The position numbers and the translations under genes are program-made. Of a stretch of 64,000 bases of DNA, positions 37,706 through 45,961 are shown in pieces. The stretch lies in assembly GCF_017744155.1 (NCBI RefSeq), contig NZ_JAGHQT010000007.1, forward strand, positions 1 to 64,000. The letters are read 5' to 3'. This stretch comes from Endozoicomonas sp. G2_1 (GTDB taxonomy: Bacteria; Pseudomonadota; Gammaproteobacteria; Enterobacterales; Alteromonadaceae). Below the pieces are notes generated by a model. The model ran no database searches and was not told where the DNA came from. It worked only from the letters and a program-made list of their open reading frames with translations. The first letter of the stretch is position 1; every line of letters begins with the position of its first letter.

Positions 37706-38650
37706 ATGGATTTTTTATTTCAGGACGAAGCTGAACAGGATGAAAATGCGCTGAAGTCGCGTCAGAGCGATAAAACGTGGCGTATTTTAGTGATTGATGA
37801 CGATGAGTCGGTTCATCAAATAACTCGTTTAGTGTTGGCTGACGCTTTAGTTGAAAATCGCAAGCTTGAACTTGTTTCAGCGTATTCAAGCGTTGAAGCA
37901 AAAGAGATTTTGTTGCAAGACAGCGATTTCTGTATGGCTTTTGTCGATGTTGTCATGGAAACAGACCACGCTGGTTTAGAATTAGTTGAGTGGATACGCA
38001 AAGATTTGGGCAATCAAGCAATTCGCTTGGTGTTGCGCACTGGTCAAGCAGGATCTGCGCCTGAAGCAACTGTCATTAAGCAGTTTGATATCAACGACTA
38101 TAAAGAAAAAACCGATTTTACCTCAGGTAAGATGATTACCTCTGTTTACGCGGCCATTCGCGGCTATCGAGATATCACGACTATTCAACGCAGCTTAGAT
38201 GCATTTAAGCAGCTAATTGCTGCCACGCACGATTTATTGCAAATACAACAGTTCAAGCCATTTGGTTCAGCGGCTTTACACCATTTGTTAACGCTAATGG
38301 AAGTCGATAGTTCAGCACTTTATATAGCCCGCAGTCATCTCGATGAAAATGGCAATAACATGATTATTGCCTGTACGGGCAAGTATGTTGATGAAGCTGA
38401 TAGCCTAGAGAATTCAACGATTGCGCCAAATATCAAAGAGCGCATTCAGCAAACATTTGATCGCAAGGGCAGCTACAGTGATACTGAGTGTTTTATCAAA
38501 TATTACGAGAGTTCACCTGATGTTGCTTCAGTACTTTACATTGAGTTTGAGGATGACGCCGAGCACTTTAAAGCAAATTTAGCCGAGCCATTTGCCATGA
38601 GTATTGCGTTAATTTTAGAGAACTTAATGCGCCAAAAAAGCCAAAATTAG
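37706..38650 (+). CDS. Response regulator receiver protein with DUF3369
   Basis: A 314-residue protein. Residues 25-150 form a receiver domain (ILVIDDDESVH, phosphoacceptor Asp in FVDVVMETDH, and the Lys of YKEKTD). The rest is DUF3369, a domain usually found between a receiver and an HD-GYP or other output domain. Here the protein ends after DUF3369, so it has no visible output domain and no partner kinase beside it. It may act through protein contacts. Confidence 0.88.
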   Translation: MDFLFQDEAEQDENALKSRQSDKTWRILVIDDDESVHQITRLVLADALVENRKLELVSAYSSVEAKEILLQDSDFCMAFVDVVMETDHAGLELVEWIRKDLGNQAIRLVLRTGQAGSAPEATVIKQFDINDYKEKTDFTSGKMITSVYAAIRGYRDITTIQRSLDAFKQLIAATHDLLQIQQFKPFGSAALHHLLTLMEVDSSALYIARSHLDENGNNMIIACTGKYVDEADSLENSTIAPNIKERIQQTFDRKGSYSDTECFIKYYESSPDVASVLYIEFEDDAEHFKANLAEPFAMSIALILENLMRQKSQN

Positions 38651-38666
38651 GTTGTTGAGCTCAGTG

Positions 38667-39260
38667 TTACTTCTTAGCAAGTACATCGACGGTAGCAGAA
38701 CAAGCATCAAGAAACGTATCGAGAAAGTAGCCAACTTCAGGTTGGCTTTTTTTCAACTCAGTCAATTTGTTATCTAAGCGTATTTTTACGTGTTCAAACT
38801 CGTAATTGTTGTGATTAAGCTCATCTAAGGCTTTGATATAAGCCACTAAAATATCAGCGGCTTTAACAATTTGTTTGTACTCAGCCTGGACGTGGTCTTG
38901 AATAATAATATCGTCAAATAGTTCTTGAAATTCTTCAGGCAATGACTGTAAACACTCTTGTTCTGCCAAGCCTTCAATCTTTTTAAACTCTCTGGCGATT
39001 TCTTGATTAGCGTATTTAGTCGGGCTGACAATATCGCCGTAGCGAGTCTCACTTGCTTCGTGGTACAGCGCTATGGTGGCAACCCGATCTGCGTTGATCT
39101 CACCACCGAATTTTTTATTGCGAATAAGCGCAAGTAAGTGAGCGACAATAGCCACTTGGTGGGAATGCTCTGCGACGTTTTCAGGTTTGATACAGTACAT
39201 TAACGCCCAGCGTTTTATCAGTGGCATTCTAAACATCCACGCTAAAAATGTACTTTGCAT
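38667..39260 (-). CDS. yfbR: 5'-deoxynucleotidase YfbR
   Basis: A 197-residue HD-domain phosphohydrolase that removes phosphate from deoxynucleoside 5'-monophosphates. Metal-binding residues lie in NVAEHSHQVAIVAH, ALYHEASE (the HD-equivalent HE pair) and the later KAADILVAYIKAL. AGGAGA precedes the ATG. It follows alaA by 39 bp on the same strand, the same pairing as yfbQ-yfbR in E. coli. Confidence 0.94.
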   Translation of the reverse strand: MQSTFLAWMFRMPLIKRWALMYCIKPENVAEHSHQVAIVAHLLALIRNKKFGGEINADRVATIALYHEASETRYGDIVSPTKYANQEIAREFKKIEGLAEQECLQSLPEEFQELFDDIIIQDHVQAEYKQIVKAADILVAYIKALDELNHNNYEFEHVKIRLDNKLTELKKSQPEVGYFLDTFLDACSATVDVLAKK

Positions 39261-39299
39261 ATCGTCTCCTGTAGTTAACGCTTGAGCATTGAGCTAGGC

Positions 39300-40514
39300 T
39301 TATTGCTTATAATTGGCAAAGAAGTTACCAAGCTTAATTAGCGCAGGTTTTAGCTCATCAACATGAGGTAAAAAGACTAACCTAAAGTAGTAGTGTTCTT
39401 TGATGTTAAACGCGCGACCGTGGACTAACAGTATTTTTTCTTGTTTGAGCAAGTCCAGCACCATCTGCTCATCGTCTTTAATATTAAACTTTTCAACGTC
39501 GACCTTAACAAATAAATATAGGGCACCCATGGCAGGCTCACATGATAAGCCATCGATGGCATTGATCATATCAAAGGCCATATTGCGCTGTTTGATTAAG
39601 CGGCCATCGCCTTGAATCAATTCATTGATACTCTGATAGCCGCCAAGTGCCGTTTGAATTGCATGTTGGCAAGGTACATTTGCGCACAAGCGCATCGACG
39701 AAAGAATATTGAGCCCTTCAATATAATCCTCAGCGTGTAGTTTCGGCCCTGTGATCACCATCCAACCCGCTCTAAAACCGGCAATGCGATAATTTTTAGA
39801 CAAGCCACCCATGGTAATAATAAAGACATCGTTAGCTAGGCTCGCGGTTGGAATGTGCTTGGCATCATCGTATAAAATTTTGTCGTAAATTTCGTCGCTA
39901 AACACCACTAGCTGGTGTTTACGGGCTAGCGCTAGTATTTCTTCTAAAATTTCTTTTGAGTAGACCGCACCCGTTGGATTGTTTGGATTGATCAAAACAA
40001 TCGCTTTAGTTTTTTTGTTAATTTTACTGGCTATATCTTCAATGTTTGGGAACCAGTGGTTTTCCTCGTCACATTTATAATGAACTACTTTACCGCCAGC
40101 GAGGGAAGCTGCTGCGGTCCAGAGTGGGTAGTCAGGTGCGGGAATTAAAATTTCATCGCCGTCGTTTACTAAGGCTTGCATCGCCATAACAATTAACTCA
40201 GAGACTCCGTTGCCGAGGAAAATATCATCAATGGCAACATTTCTAATCCCAAGCTGCTGAAAATATTGCATAACCGCCACTCTCGCGGGGTAAATACCCT
40301 GAGAGTCACTATAGCCTTGGGCAGTTGGCAAGTTGTGAATGACGTCTTTTAAAATGTCGTCTGGCGCCGCAAAACCAAATGGCGCAGGGTTGCCTATATT
40401 GAGCTTTAAAATTTTGTGACCTTCATCTTCTAAGCGCTTGGCCTCGGCCGCGATCTGACCACGAATTTCGTAACAGACATTGCGTAATTTAGAAGATTTA
40501 TTGATTGTTTTCAT
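39300..40514 (-). CDS. alaA: Glutamate-pyruvate (alanine) aminotransferase
   Basis: A 404-residue PLP aminotransferase of fold type I, AlaA/YfbQ group. The lysine that binds PLP is in MGGLSKNYRIAGFRAGW. Other motifs are INPNNPTGAVYS and SDEIYDKILYDD. It makes alanine from pyruvate and glutamate. I use the ATG at 40514; the open frame extends two codons to a GTG. Probably cotranscribed with yfbR. The prophage lies just upstream, inside the region that would hold the promoter. Confidence 0.93.
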   Translation of the reverse strand: MKTINKSSKLRNVCYEIRGQIAAEAKRLEDEGHKILKLNIGNPAPFGFAAPDDILKDVIHNLPTAQGYSDSQGIYPARVAVMQYFQQLGIRNVAIDDIFLGNGVSELIVMAMQALVNDGDEILIPAPDYPLWTAAASLAGGKVVHYKCDEENHWFPNIEDIASKINKKTKAIVLINPNNPTGAVYSKEILEEILALARKHQLVVFSDEIYDKILYDDAKHIPTASLANDVFIITMGGLSKNYRIAGFRAGWMVITGPKLHAEDYIEGLNILSSMRLCANVPCQHAIQTALGGYQSINELIQGDGRLIKQRNMAFDMINAIDGLSCEPAMGALYLFVKVDVEKFNIKDDEQMVLDLLKQEKILLVHGRAFNIKEHYYFRLVFLPHVDELKPALIKLGNFFANYKQ

Positions 40515-40616
40515 GGTCACTAACTACTTATGGTTGAAGAATTAAAATAATTAACCGGAATTTAGGTTATAAGAACGTTTGAGTATATCGTTCTCAATTG
40601 TTTTTGAAACAGTTAG

Positions 40617-40644
40617 TTGCAACTTTTTTATCGAAAAGTTGCAA
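40617..40644. other. Candidate attL of the PM2-like prophage
   Basis: A perfect 11-bp inverted repeat, TTGCAACTTTT/AAAAGTTGCAA, around a 6-bp centre TTATCG. This is the layout of a tyrosine-recombinase core site. The 12 bases ACTTTTTTATCG (40622-40633) recur at 51918-51929 on the other side of the prophage, with further partial matches beyond. Confidence 0.55.
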
Positions 40645-40753
40645 TGACTTAGACACAACTCTTATATAGCAAGGGGTTTAATTTGAGTTTTTTACGGTGT
40701 GTTGCTTAATTTATGTTTTTTGGAATTTTGTTTTTATAAGTTTAGGTAGAAAT

Positions 40754-40784
40754 AAAAAAACCGCCTTATAGTGGGGCGGTTTTT
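40754..40784 (-). terminator. Terminator after the prophage repressor
   Basis: AAAAAAACCGCC...GGCGGTTTTT; serves the minus-strand repressor gene, 11 bases after its stop. Confidence 0.85.
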
Positions 40785-40794
40785 GATATTTTGT

Positions 40795-41052
40795 TTAAGC
40801 AGCGTGTGCTCTGCTTTCCCTGAAAGCCTTTGCTACTATTGGGTTTTGTATCTTTTCAGAATAGGCAGCCATGTAGACCTCAACAGGGTCTAGGCCTGAA
40901 ACCTCGATAAACTTATCAAGTACTTCATCACTTGGGACTTTGTGTCCGTTTCTATATCTACTGAATGTATTGCGAGTAATACCAAGTTTCTGTGAAGTTT
41001 TGTTATCTGACATTCCGTCACAGACCTTATCTAGCAAGTCTTGTAGAGTCAT
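40795..41052 (-). CDS. Prophage helix-turn-helix repressor
   Basis: An 85-residue protein with a lambda-repressor-like HTH: DGMSDNKTSQKLGITRNTFSRYRNGHKVPSDEVLDKFIEVSG. It is divergent from the replication genes, the usual place for a lysogeny repressor. Repeats at 41061-41205 between them are its likely targets. No peptidase domain is present, so SOS self-cleavage is not expected. Confidence 0.8.
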   Translation of the reverse strand: MTLQDLLDKVCDGMSDNKTSQKLGITRNTFSRYRNGHKVPSDEVLDKFIEVSGLDPVEVYMAAYSEKIQNPIVAKAFRESRAHAA

Positions 41053-41060
41053 ATTGTTTC

Positions 41061-41205
41061 ACCTGATTACTGTTAGCTTTTTTAAGTTTAGTACCATGTG
41101 CGCCCCATTGCAACATGTGCGCAGGGGTGTTGACAGGTGTGCGCGGGGCGGTTAACACTATAAAAGCTTTCGCGGCGTAAGCTGTTTTACCTGATAACTG
41201 TTAGC
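41061..41205. promoter_or_regulatory. Prophage control region with two sets of direct repeats
   Basis: ACCTGATTACTGTTAGC (41061-41077) recurs as ACCTGATAACTGTTAGC (41189-41205), 16 of 17 identical. Between them TGTGCGC occurs three times (41097, 41116, 41138), and a TTGACA lies at 41130-41135. These look like operators and a promoter of the divergent repressor/early-gene switch. Confidence 0.55.
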
Positions 41206-41365
41206 GCTTTGTTCAGTAATTCCCGCCTAGCCGCAAAGCATCTTTCATCGGCACGTTGTGAAACGCCCGTCTGTTGAAAAACAAAATCTATCCTCGTTGC
41301 TGGGGAGTTGGCCGACAAACCAGCAATTTTTTCTAACGGGGATTAGATTAAATGAGGATAGCTTA

Positions 41366-41749
41366 ATGGAAACTGAACAAAATCAAACACATGACGAAAT
41401 CATGTTCAACGAAAGCCGCGATTTAGATGCGGAACAATCATTTAAACAGCTTTGCGCTGATACCTTGAAAAGTCGTGGCGAAGTGCCAGAGCATATCGTT
41501 CACTTAGCTGAGCGCGTCACTCGCGTTAACGAGCTTCGCAGCAAGTGGGGCTTTACCAGTCAAGACAACCGCCAAGCCTACTATCGCCGCCGCGATGAAA
41601 ACGCCTTTCACAAAACCAATGCAGCGCTAAGCGCAATGCAAATCCAAGTCAACGCCACAAAGCGCGTTGCTAAGATGCCTGAGTGTTACGAAGATTTGCA
41701 CGACTTAGGTTATCGCCCTGAAACAACATACGCTAAATTGCCGTTTTAG
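41366..41749 (+). CDS. Prophage early protein, unknown function
   Basis: A 127-residue, charged, soluble protein that I do not recognise. The start at 41366 is set by GAGGATA just upstream; the open frame extends 36 codons further but without a ribosome site. It contains a positively charged middle (RQAYYRRRDENAFHKTN). It is the first gene of the rightward viral operon, followed after 9 bp by the next gene. Confidence 0.7.
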   Translation: METEQNQTHDEIMFNESRDLDAEQSFKQLCADTLKSRGEVPEHIVHLAERVTRVNELRSKWGFTSQDNRQAYYRRRDENAFHKTNAALSAMQIQVNATKRVAKMPECYEDLHDLGYRPETTYAKLPF

Positions 41750-41758
41750 GGGGTGGTC

Positions 41759-41965
41759 ATGAAAAAGTTAACCAATACCGAAGCGTGGTGTCTCAGTAAC
41801 TCTGTGAATGCCATTTCGAATATAGCAAAAAGCCCAACAGCTAGCGGTGCGCTCCAAGATAGAGCTTATGCCCTTGGTGCTGCCACAGCACTACTTGAAA
41901 AGCCAAGAATTCACAATCGCGTAGTTGACTTAGCATTCAAGAGATTTTACAGGATTTGGGGCTAA
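41759..41965 (+). CDS. Small prophage protein, unknown function
   Basis: A 68-residue protein (MKKLTNTEAWCLSNSVNAISN...) with no motif I recognise. The ATG at 41759 has GGGGGTGG upstream. Its stop shares bases with the initiator start (TAATG), so translation is probably coupled to that of the replication protein. Confidence 0.7.
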   Translation: MKKLTNTEAWCLSNSVNAISNIAKSPTASGALQDRAYALGAATALLEKPRIHNRVVDLAFKRFYRIWG

Positions 41966-43902
41966 TGACCGTCGATTTACGAAAAGACCGCCCAAGGTGG
42001 CGGCTTATCGTTAATTACTCAAGAGATATTAGCGATAAATCAAAACACCGCATCAAAGTAAAAAATTCTGACCTAAAAAGTATCCGTCAATTTGTATTGA
42101 ACAAAGTTGACGGCTTGCCGCGTTATGTTCAGCGCCGCTTGGTGCGCCACTACGTCAAAATATTCAATCAAAAGCTACCGGAAAATAACGAGCTATTTGC
42201 CAATATCTGGCTACGTGATGTGATTAAGCCAGTAAAAAATGTTCTGGATAGATGCCCGCTCACATCAAAGCAGCTAAGGCGCGACGAAGCGGTGGAGTTG
42301 CTTGCAAAGTTCAAGGCTGACGAATGCCTCAGTATCGTGACTAACTGTCAGATGCACCGAGAATACGAGAAAAACTTATTCTTTGCTTATAGCGAGCTAG
42401 ATGCGCTTTGTGATGAATGGCAAATTGATGCGCCTTACCAAGTGCAAGTTGCTAAATATCAAATCATTGAGGCGGCAGAGTGCGCTATTTTGCGTATGTG
42501 CTGTGAAAAATGGTGGTATCGCAAGCTTAAACGCATCAAAGACCACACCAACGAGCATATTTTAATAGTGCTTGGCGATGTACAAAAGAAAATATCGCCT
42601 TACATCAGCGCTCAATCGCTCAGTGAATGGAAGTCTCAACAAAAGTCAAACAAGGACTACATGGAAGCAATGGAGCTGGTGCAAACCTGTTTTGATGAAA
42701 GCGGCCAAGAGTTCGAAAATGTTATTTCGCTGGCTCACATGTTTGAACGCTCAAGCGCTAATCCTAAAAATCGCTTTACTGAATTAATGGTTCGCTGCCG
42801 TGGTCTTGAAAACTTATCGCTAGACGATGGTTTTGTCGGCCAGTTCCTAACGATTACCACGCCGAGCAAATACCACGCAACACTGAAAAACGGCAAACAA
42901 AACCCGAAATACATTGGCGTTAACCCAAAACAGACACAAGCCTATCTCGTCAATCAATGGGCGAAAATTCGCGCCCAGTTAAAGCGTGACGAGATTGTCT
43001 ATTATGGTGTCCGAGTCGTTGAGCCACACCACGATGGAACGCCGCACTGGCACTTGTTGTTATTTGTTCATCCAGAGCAAAAAGACGGGTTAATCGAGAC
43101 TTGCCGAGACTACGCGCTAGAAATTGATGGTTTAGAGGAGGGTGCGCAAAAGCACCGCTTTACCGTTGAAGAAATCGACCCAGCAAAAGGCTCAGCAACG
43201 GGCTATATCGCCAAATACTTATCTAAAAACATTAATGGGGAGTACATCAGTAATGGAAACAATGGTGCCGCTGAAAGCGGTGATATTCTTGGTGGTGGTA
43301 CTTCTGGCAGGGACAGCGTTCTTTGTGACAATGATGATAGCGCAAAGAATGCTGATTACGAGTCTGGAAAAAATGCTAGTGAGGGCGCACAGCGGGCAAC
43401 CGCTTGGGCTTCAAGATGGAATTTGCGTCAATTTCAATTCTTCGGAGCCGAGCCGGTTACTATCTATCGAGAAGCAAGGCGATTATCTCTTAGTCAAGAA
43501 GATATCGAAGTCGAGCGAATCAGACAGGCGGTAGAGTCAAAAGACAAAAAGGGAAAATGGTATGCGTTCACCCAGGCCATGCGTGAGGCCAGAGTCAATC
43601 TGGCTTACGAGCTTTCAACCAACGATTACGCGGAATCGGTACGCAAAATTAAGGGGCTTATCTCAAGCTCGGGTTATGTTGAGACCAGAGAAAGTGAATG
43701 GGTTTTAAGGAAACGCGGCAGCGGTTCCCCTCGGAGTCCTGTTATTAACTGTACGGGTAGCGTTTCTGGGGCATCAGAGCTAACCGCAATGGGCTTCACG
43801 CCCCAACAAGTCGAATGGTTATTGTCTGGTAAACGGGTCGATGACGGCCACGGCATTAGCCACATGCTGAAATACGGTGAATTAGTGGAGTACAGGTCAT
43901 GA
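41965..43902 (+). CDS. Rolling-circle replication initiator (GpA superfamily, PM2 P12-like)
   Basis: A 645-residue HUH endonuclease like phage P2 gene A and PM2 P12 (about 634 residues). The HUH motif is GTPHWHLLLFVHP. The two-tyrosine motif is in GYIAKYLSKNI, with Tyr residues four apart. It should nick one strand, stay bound to the 5' end and start rolling-circle replication. Its own 3' part carries a P2-type nick sequence (43727-43748). The ATG at 41965 is chosen because of the TAATG junction. Confidence 0.9.
   Translation: MTVDLRKDRPRWRLIVNYSRDISDKSKHRIKVKNSDLKSIRQFVLNKVDGLPRYVQRRLVRHYVKIFNQKLPENNELFANIWLRDVIKPVKNVLDRCPLTSKQLRRDEAVELLAKFKADECLSIVTNCQMHREYEKNLFFAYSELDALCDEWQIDAPYQVQVAKYQIIEAAECAILRMCCEKWWYRKLKRIKDHTNEHILIVLGDVQKKISPYISAQSLSEWKSQQKSNKDYMEAMELVQTCFDESGQEFENVISLAHMFERSSANPKNRFTELMVRCRGLENLSLDDGFVGQFLTITTPSKYHATLKNGKQNPKYIGVNPKQTQAYLVNQWAKIRAQLKRDEIVYYGVRVVEPHHDGTPHWHLLLFVHPEQKDGLIETCRDYALEIDGLEEGAQKHRFTVEEIDPAKGSATGYIAKYLSKNINGEYISNGNNGAAESGDILGGGTSGRDSVLCDNDDSAKNADYESGKNASEGAQRATAWASRWNLRQFQFFGAEPVTIYREARRLSLSQEDIEVERIRQAVESKDKKGKWYAFTQAMREARVNLAYELSTNDYAESVRKIKGLISSSGYVETRESEWVLRKRGSGSPRSPVINCTGSVSGASELTAMGFTPQQVEWLLSGKRVDDGHGISHMLKYGELVEYRS
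43727..43748 (+). other. Probable rolling-circle origin (P2-type nick site) inside the initiator gene
   Basis: The 22 bases contain CCTCGGAGTCCTGT, the same core as the phage P2 replication origin (CGCGCCTCGGAGTCCTGTCAA as I recall it), where the A protein cuts. It sits near the 3' end of the initiator gene, which is also where P2 keeps its origin. Confidence 0.75.
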
Positions 43903-44135
43903 AAGAATTTCTAAGTGATTTTATTTTTTGGTTCAAGCAAGACTGGGGTATGAATTGTTTTATTGTTTTTTTTATCGTGTGTGTTGGTGCGCTGATTTAC
44001 TCGCCATTTGCAATTATTGAGTACAACGACAAGCAGTGTGCAAATTTAGGAGAAATACACCAAAAGCCAGCCACAAGAGTCGGTGATAAGTGCTTGATTG
44101 AGCATGAAGATGGCGTAGAAACGATTTATTTGTAG
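43899..44135 (+). CDS. Small prophage membrane protein
   Basis: A 78-residue protein with one membrane helix (about residues 19-40, CFIVFFIVCVGALIYSPFAII) followed by a polar tail with two cysteines. Its ATG overlaps the initiator stop by four bases (ATGA). I do not recognise it. Confidence 0.7.
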   Translation: MKEFLSDFIFWFKQDWGMNCFIVFFIVCVGALIYSPFAIIEYNDKQCANLGEIHQKPATRVGDKCLIEHEDGVETIYL

Positions 44136-44276
44136 TTTTACTGATATGGCTTGTGGTAAGTCTCTGTAAGTATTGCAAGCACCAAGATTAGCTACCTTGG
44201 TTGTGAGTAGCTTGCAGACACCGCGCAGGGTGCTGGCTGCGAGTTCAGGGCTTACACACAAGCTATATTTAATTTA

Positions 44277-44290
44277 ATGTCGGGAGACAT
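44277..44290 (+). promoter_or_regulatory. Start-site hairpin, copy 1 (SD in loop)
   Basis: ATGTC-GGGA-GACAT, a 5-bp stem with a GNRA-type loop holding the Shine-Dalgarno bases, four bases before the ATG at 44295. Identical to copies 2 and 3. Confidence 0.7.
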
Positions 44291-44294
44291 CAAT

Positions 44295-44507
44295 ATGAAT
44301 ACGTTAAAGCAAATCCAGTCGCTAAAGACTGATATTCAGGCTGCCATGAATTTGTCAATTCTCAAGCAACCAGAAGCGATAAAAGAGTGCGTGATGAAAT
44401 CAGTCGCTATCGCTGAGAAGCAGCAACTTGAAATTATCGGATTGCAAGAGCAGCTTATCGAAGTTAACGAGCGCCTAAACGACCTTGAGGGGGTGCCTCA
44501 TGGCTAA
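44295..44507 (+). CDS. Small coiled-coil prophage protein
   Basis: A 70-residue, mostly helical protein, with a likely coiled coil in its second half (AIAEKQQLEIIGLQEQLIEV and following NERLNDLEG). No cysteine cluster, no membrane segment. The start is placed at 44295 because GGGAG lies eight bases upstream. An in-frame ATG at 44277 would add MSGDIN but has no ribosome site of its own. It overlaps the next gene by eight bases. Confidence 0.65.
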   Translation: MNTLKQIQSLKTDIQAAMNLSILKQPEAIKECVMKSVAIAEKQQLEIIGLQEQLIEVNERLNDLEGVPHG

Positions 44508-44787
44508 CGCAACTATTGGTCATATTACTTGCCCGTTCACAGGTGAACAGGCCGAGGTTCGCCGCGATAAAAAGCGCAAGCTTTACTATTACGGCGCGGC
44601 GGGCATGGTCAAGCCGAACTTGCCAGCAGGTCAAGCGTATATGGAAAAACACACCGAATTTATTGGTGATAATGGCGAGCCGCTAAAACCTGTAAATTCC
44701 GTTAACGAAAATAATCCGCAAGACAATTCCGTTAACGAAATTGAGCAACCAGAGGATGACAGCATCAAAAGCTGGTTCGGCTGGTAA
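44500..44787 (+). CDS. Prophage protein of unknown function
   Basis: A 95-residue protein. The N-terminal half is basic with a single Cys (HITCPFTGEQAEVRRDKKRK), and the C-terminal half is acidic and Asn-rich, ending SWFGW. The conserved-looking start suggests a small nucleic-acid-binding domain, but I cannot name it. GAGGGGG precedes the ATG at 44500 and the gene overlaps the coiled-coil gene. Confidence 0.65.
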   Translation: MANATIGHITCPFTGEQAEVRRDKKRKLYYYGAAGMVKPNLPAGQAYMEKHTEFIGDNGEPLKPVNSVNENNPQDNSVNEIEQPEDDSIKSWFGW

Positions 44788-44805
44788 CATTAACGAAAAC
44801 AATCA

Positions 44806-44819
44806 ATGTCGGGAGACAT
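44806..44819 (+). promoter_or_regulatory. Start-site hairpin, copy 2 (SD in loop)
   Basis: The same ATGTC-GGGA-GACAT element, again exactly four bases before the start codon (44824). Confidence 0.7.
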
Positions 44820-44823
44820 CGAA

Positions 44824-45222
44824 ATGGACACACCAGAAACTCAAAACGCTGAGCAAGAATGGGCGGTTTTAGCTGCTCAAGCCAAAGCGTTAGACGGTGA
44901 AATCTCACCAGAAACACAACTTATCGAAAACCCAGAAGCCGAGCCAGAAATAGAAATCAGCTCTGGCGAACTCATGGCGCAAGTAATCCAAGTCACCGCT
45001 GATATTGCTGCCCCTAACTGGAAAATTCAACAAGAAGAATCAGAGCAACTTGGTAATGTTTATGGTGCCTTGCTCGATAAGTATTTGCCAGATAGCGGCC
45101 TGAATAATTTTGGTCTTGAGATATCTGCGCTACTCGTTACGGGCATGGTGCTTAAATCTCGTGCAGGTATTCCGTTACGTAAACCAGAGTCGAAAAAAGA
45201 GGAGGGCGAGCAAGATGTCTAA
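44824..45222 (+). CDS. Prophage protein of unknown function, upstream of packaging ATPase
   Basis: A 132-residue, strongly acidic protein (EISPETQLIENPEAEPEIEI near residues 28-47) with a hydrophobic helix-like patch (LNNFGLEISALLVTGMVLKS) and a charged end. It may associate with the virion membrane; no family recognised. It overlaps the ATPase start by eight bases. Confidence 0.65.
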   Translation: MDTPETQNAEQEWAVLAAQAKALDGEISPETQLIENPEAEPEIEISSGELMAQVIQVTADIAAPNWKIQQEESEQLGNVYGALLDKYLPDSGLNNFGLEISALLVTGMVLKSRAGIPLRKPESKKEEGEQDV

Positions 45223-45856
45223 AGCCGATACCAGCCTCAATGCCGAGCACGTTTATATCTGCGGAAATTCCGGTACGGGCAAAAGCTCGCATATCAAAGA
45301 GAAAATCGCTAAGGCTCAGCGCGTCATTGCTTTTGACCCTGACGATGAGTACGGCGAATTACCCGGATTTACTCGCGTAACAAGCGCAAGTCAGTTAGTT
45401 GAATTACTTCAAGCACATAAAAACACTGCGCTAAAAGTCGCGTTTGTGGCCGAAGGCGTTAAGGCGTTTGAATTTTGGGCGAACTGCGCTTTCAACTGGC
45501 GAAACTGTGTCGCGGTAGCAGAAGAAATCGCAGATGTAACCACGCCAAGTAAAGCACCACCTGCGTGGGGTAGATTGATTCGTCGTGGCCGTAAGTACGG
45601 TATTTTGATTTGTGCGGTAACGCAAAGGCCAGCCGAAGCGGATAAAACGATTTTGTGTAACGCTGCGGTGATTCGTACCTGTGCGTTAGGGCGTGATGCT
45701 GACCGTCAAGCGATTGCCAGAGAAATTAACGCACATGTGAGTGAAATTGCAGGACTTAAACCGCTCGATTGGATTGAATTTAAGCGTGCTGATTTATCGT
45801 TAATCAAGGGTCGATTGGGTCAAGAACGCACCCAAAAACTCAAGCCAGCGGCTTAA
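45215..45856 (+). CDS. Genome-packaging ATPase (PM2 P9-like, FtsK/HerA type)
   Basis: A 213-residue P-loop ATPase. Walker A is ICGNSGTGKSS and Walker B is CVAVAEEIAD, followed by TQRPAEADKTIL, the sensor-like segment of FtsK/HerA packaging enzymes. PM2 P9 has a similar size and is thought to pump DNA into the membrane-lined capsid. The ATG at 45215 follows GGAGGGCGAG. The longer open frame upstream is read in the wrong frame over the preceding gene and is excluded. Confidence 0.88.
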   Translation: MSKADTSLNAEHVYICGNSGTGKSSHIKEKIAKAQRVIAFDPDDEYGELPGFTRVTSASQLVELLQAHKNTALKVAFVAEGVKAFEFWANCAFNWRNCVAVAEEIADVTTPSKAPPAWGRLIRRGRKYGILICAVTQRPAEADKTILCNAAVIRTCALGRDADRQAIAREINAHVSEIAGLKPLDWIEFKRADLSLIKGRLGQERTQKLKPAA

Positions 45857-45943
45857 TTTTTCCGTTAACGGGTTTTTGATATTAGCGTATTGAAAATTCG
45901 TTTTTACTGTTGCACGTTATAAAAGCAACTTTACTTTTACTCA

Positions 45944-45957
45944 ATGTCGGGAGACAT
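45944..45957 (+). promoter_or_regulatory. Start-site hairpin, copy 3 (SD in loop)
   Basis: Third copy of ATGTC-GGGA-GACAT, four bases before the ATG at 45962. As in the other copies, an ATG inside the stem is in frame with the gene. Confidence 0.7.
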
Positions 45958-45961
45958 CGAA

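Noticed and set aside
40617..40644. XerCD dif site as integration target
   Set aside because: The inverted repeat is perfect but does not resemble the known gammaproteobacterial dif consensus, and the prophage has its own integrase.
44136..44276. Structured RNA or origin between two prophage genes (ACCAAG/CTTGGT hairpin)
   Set aside because: A hairpin is visible, but nothing ties it to a known RNA or origin, and a P2-type nick site is present in the initiator gene.
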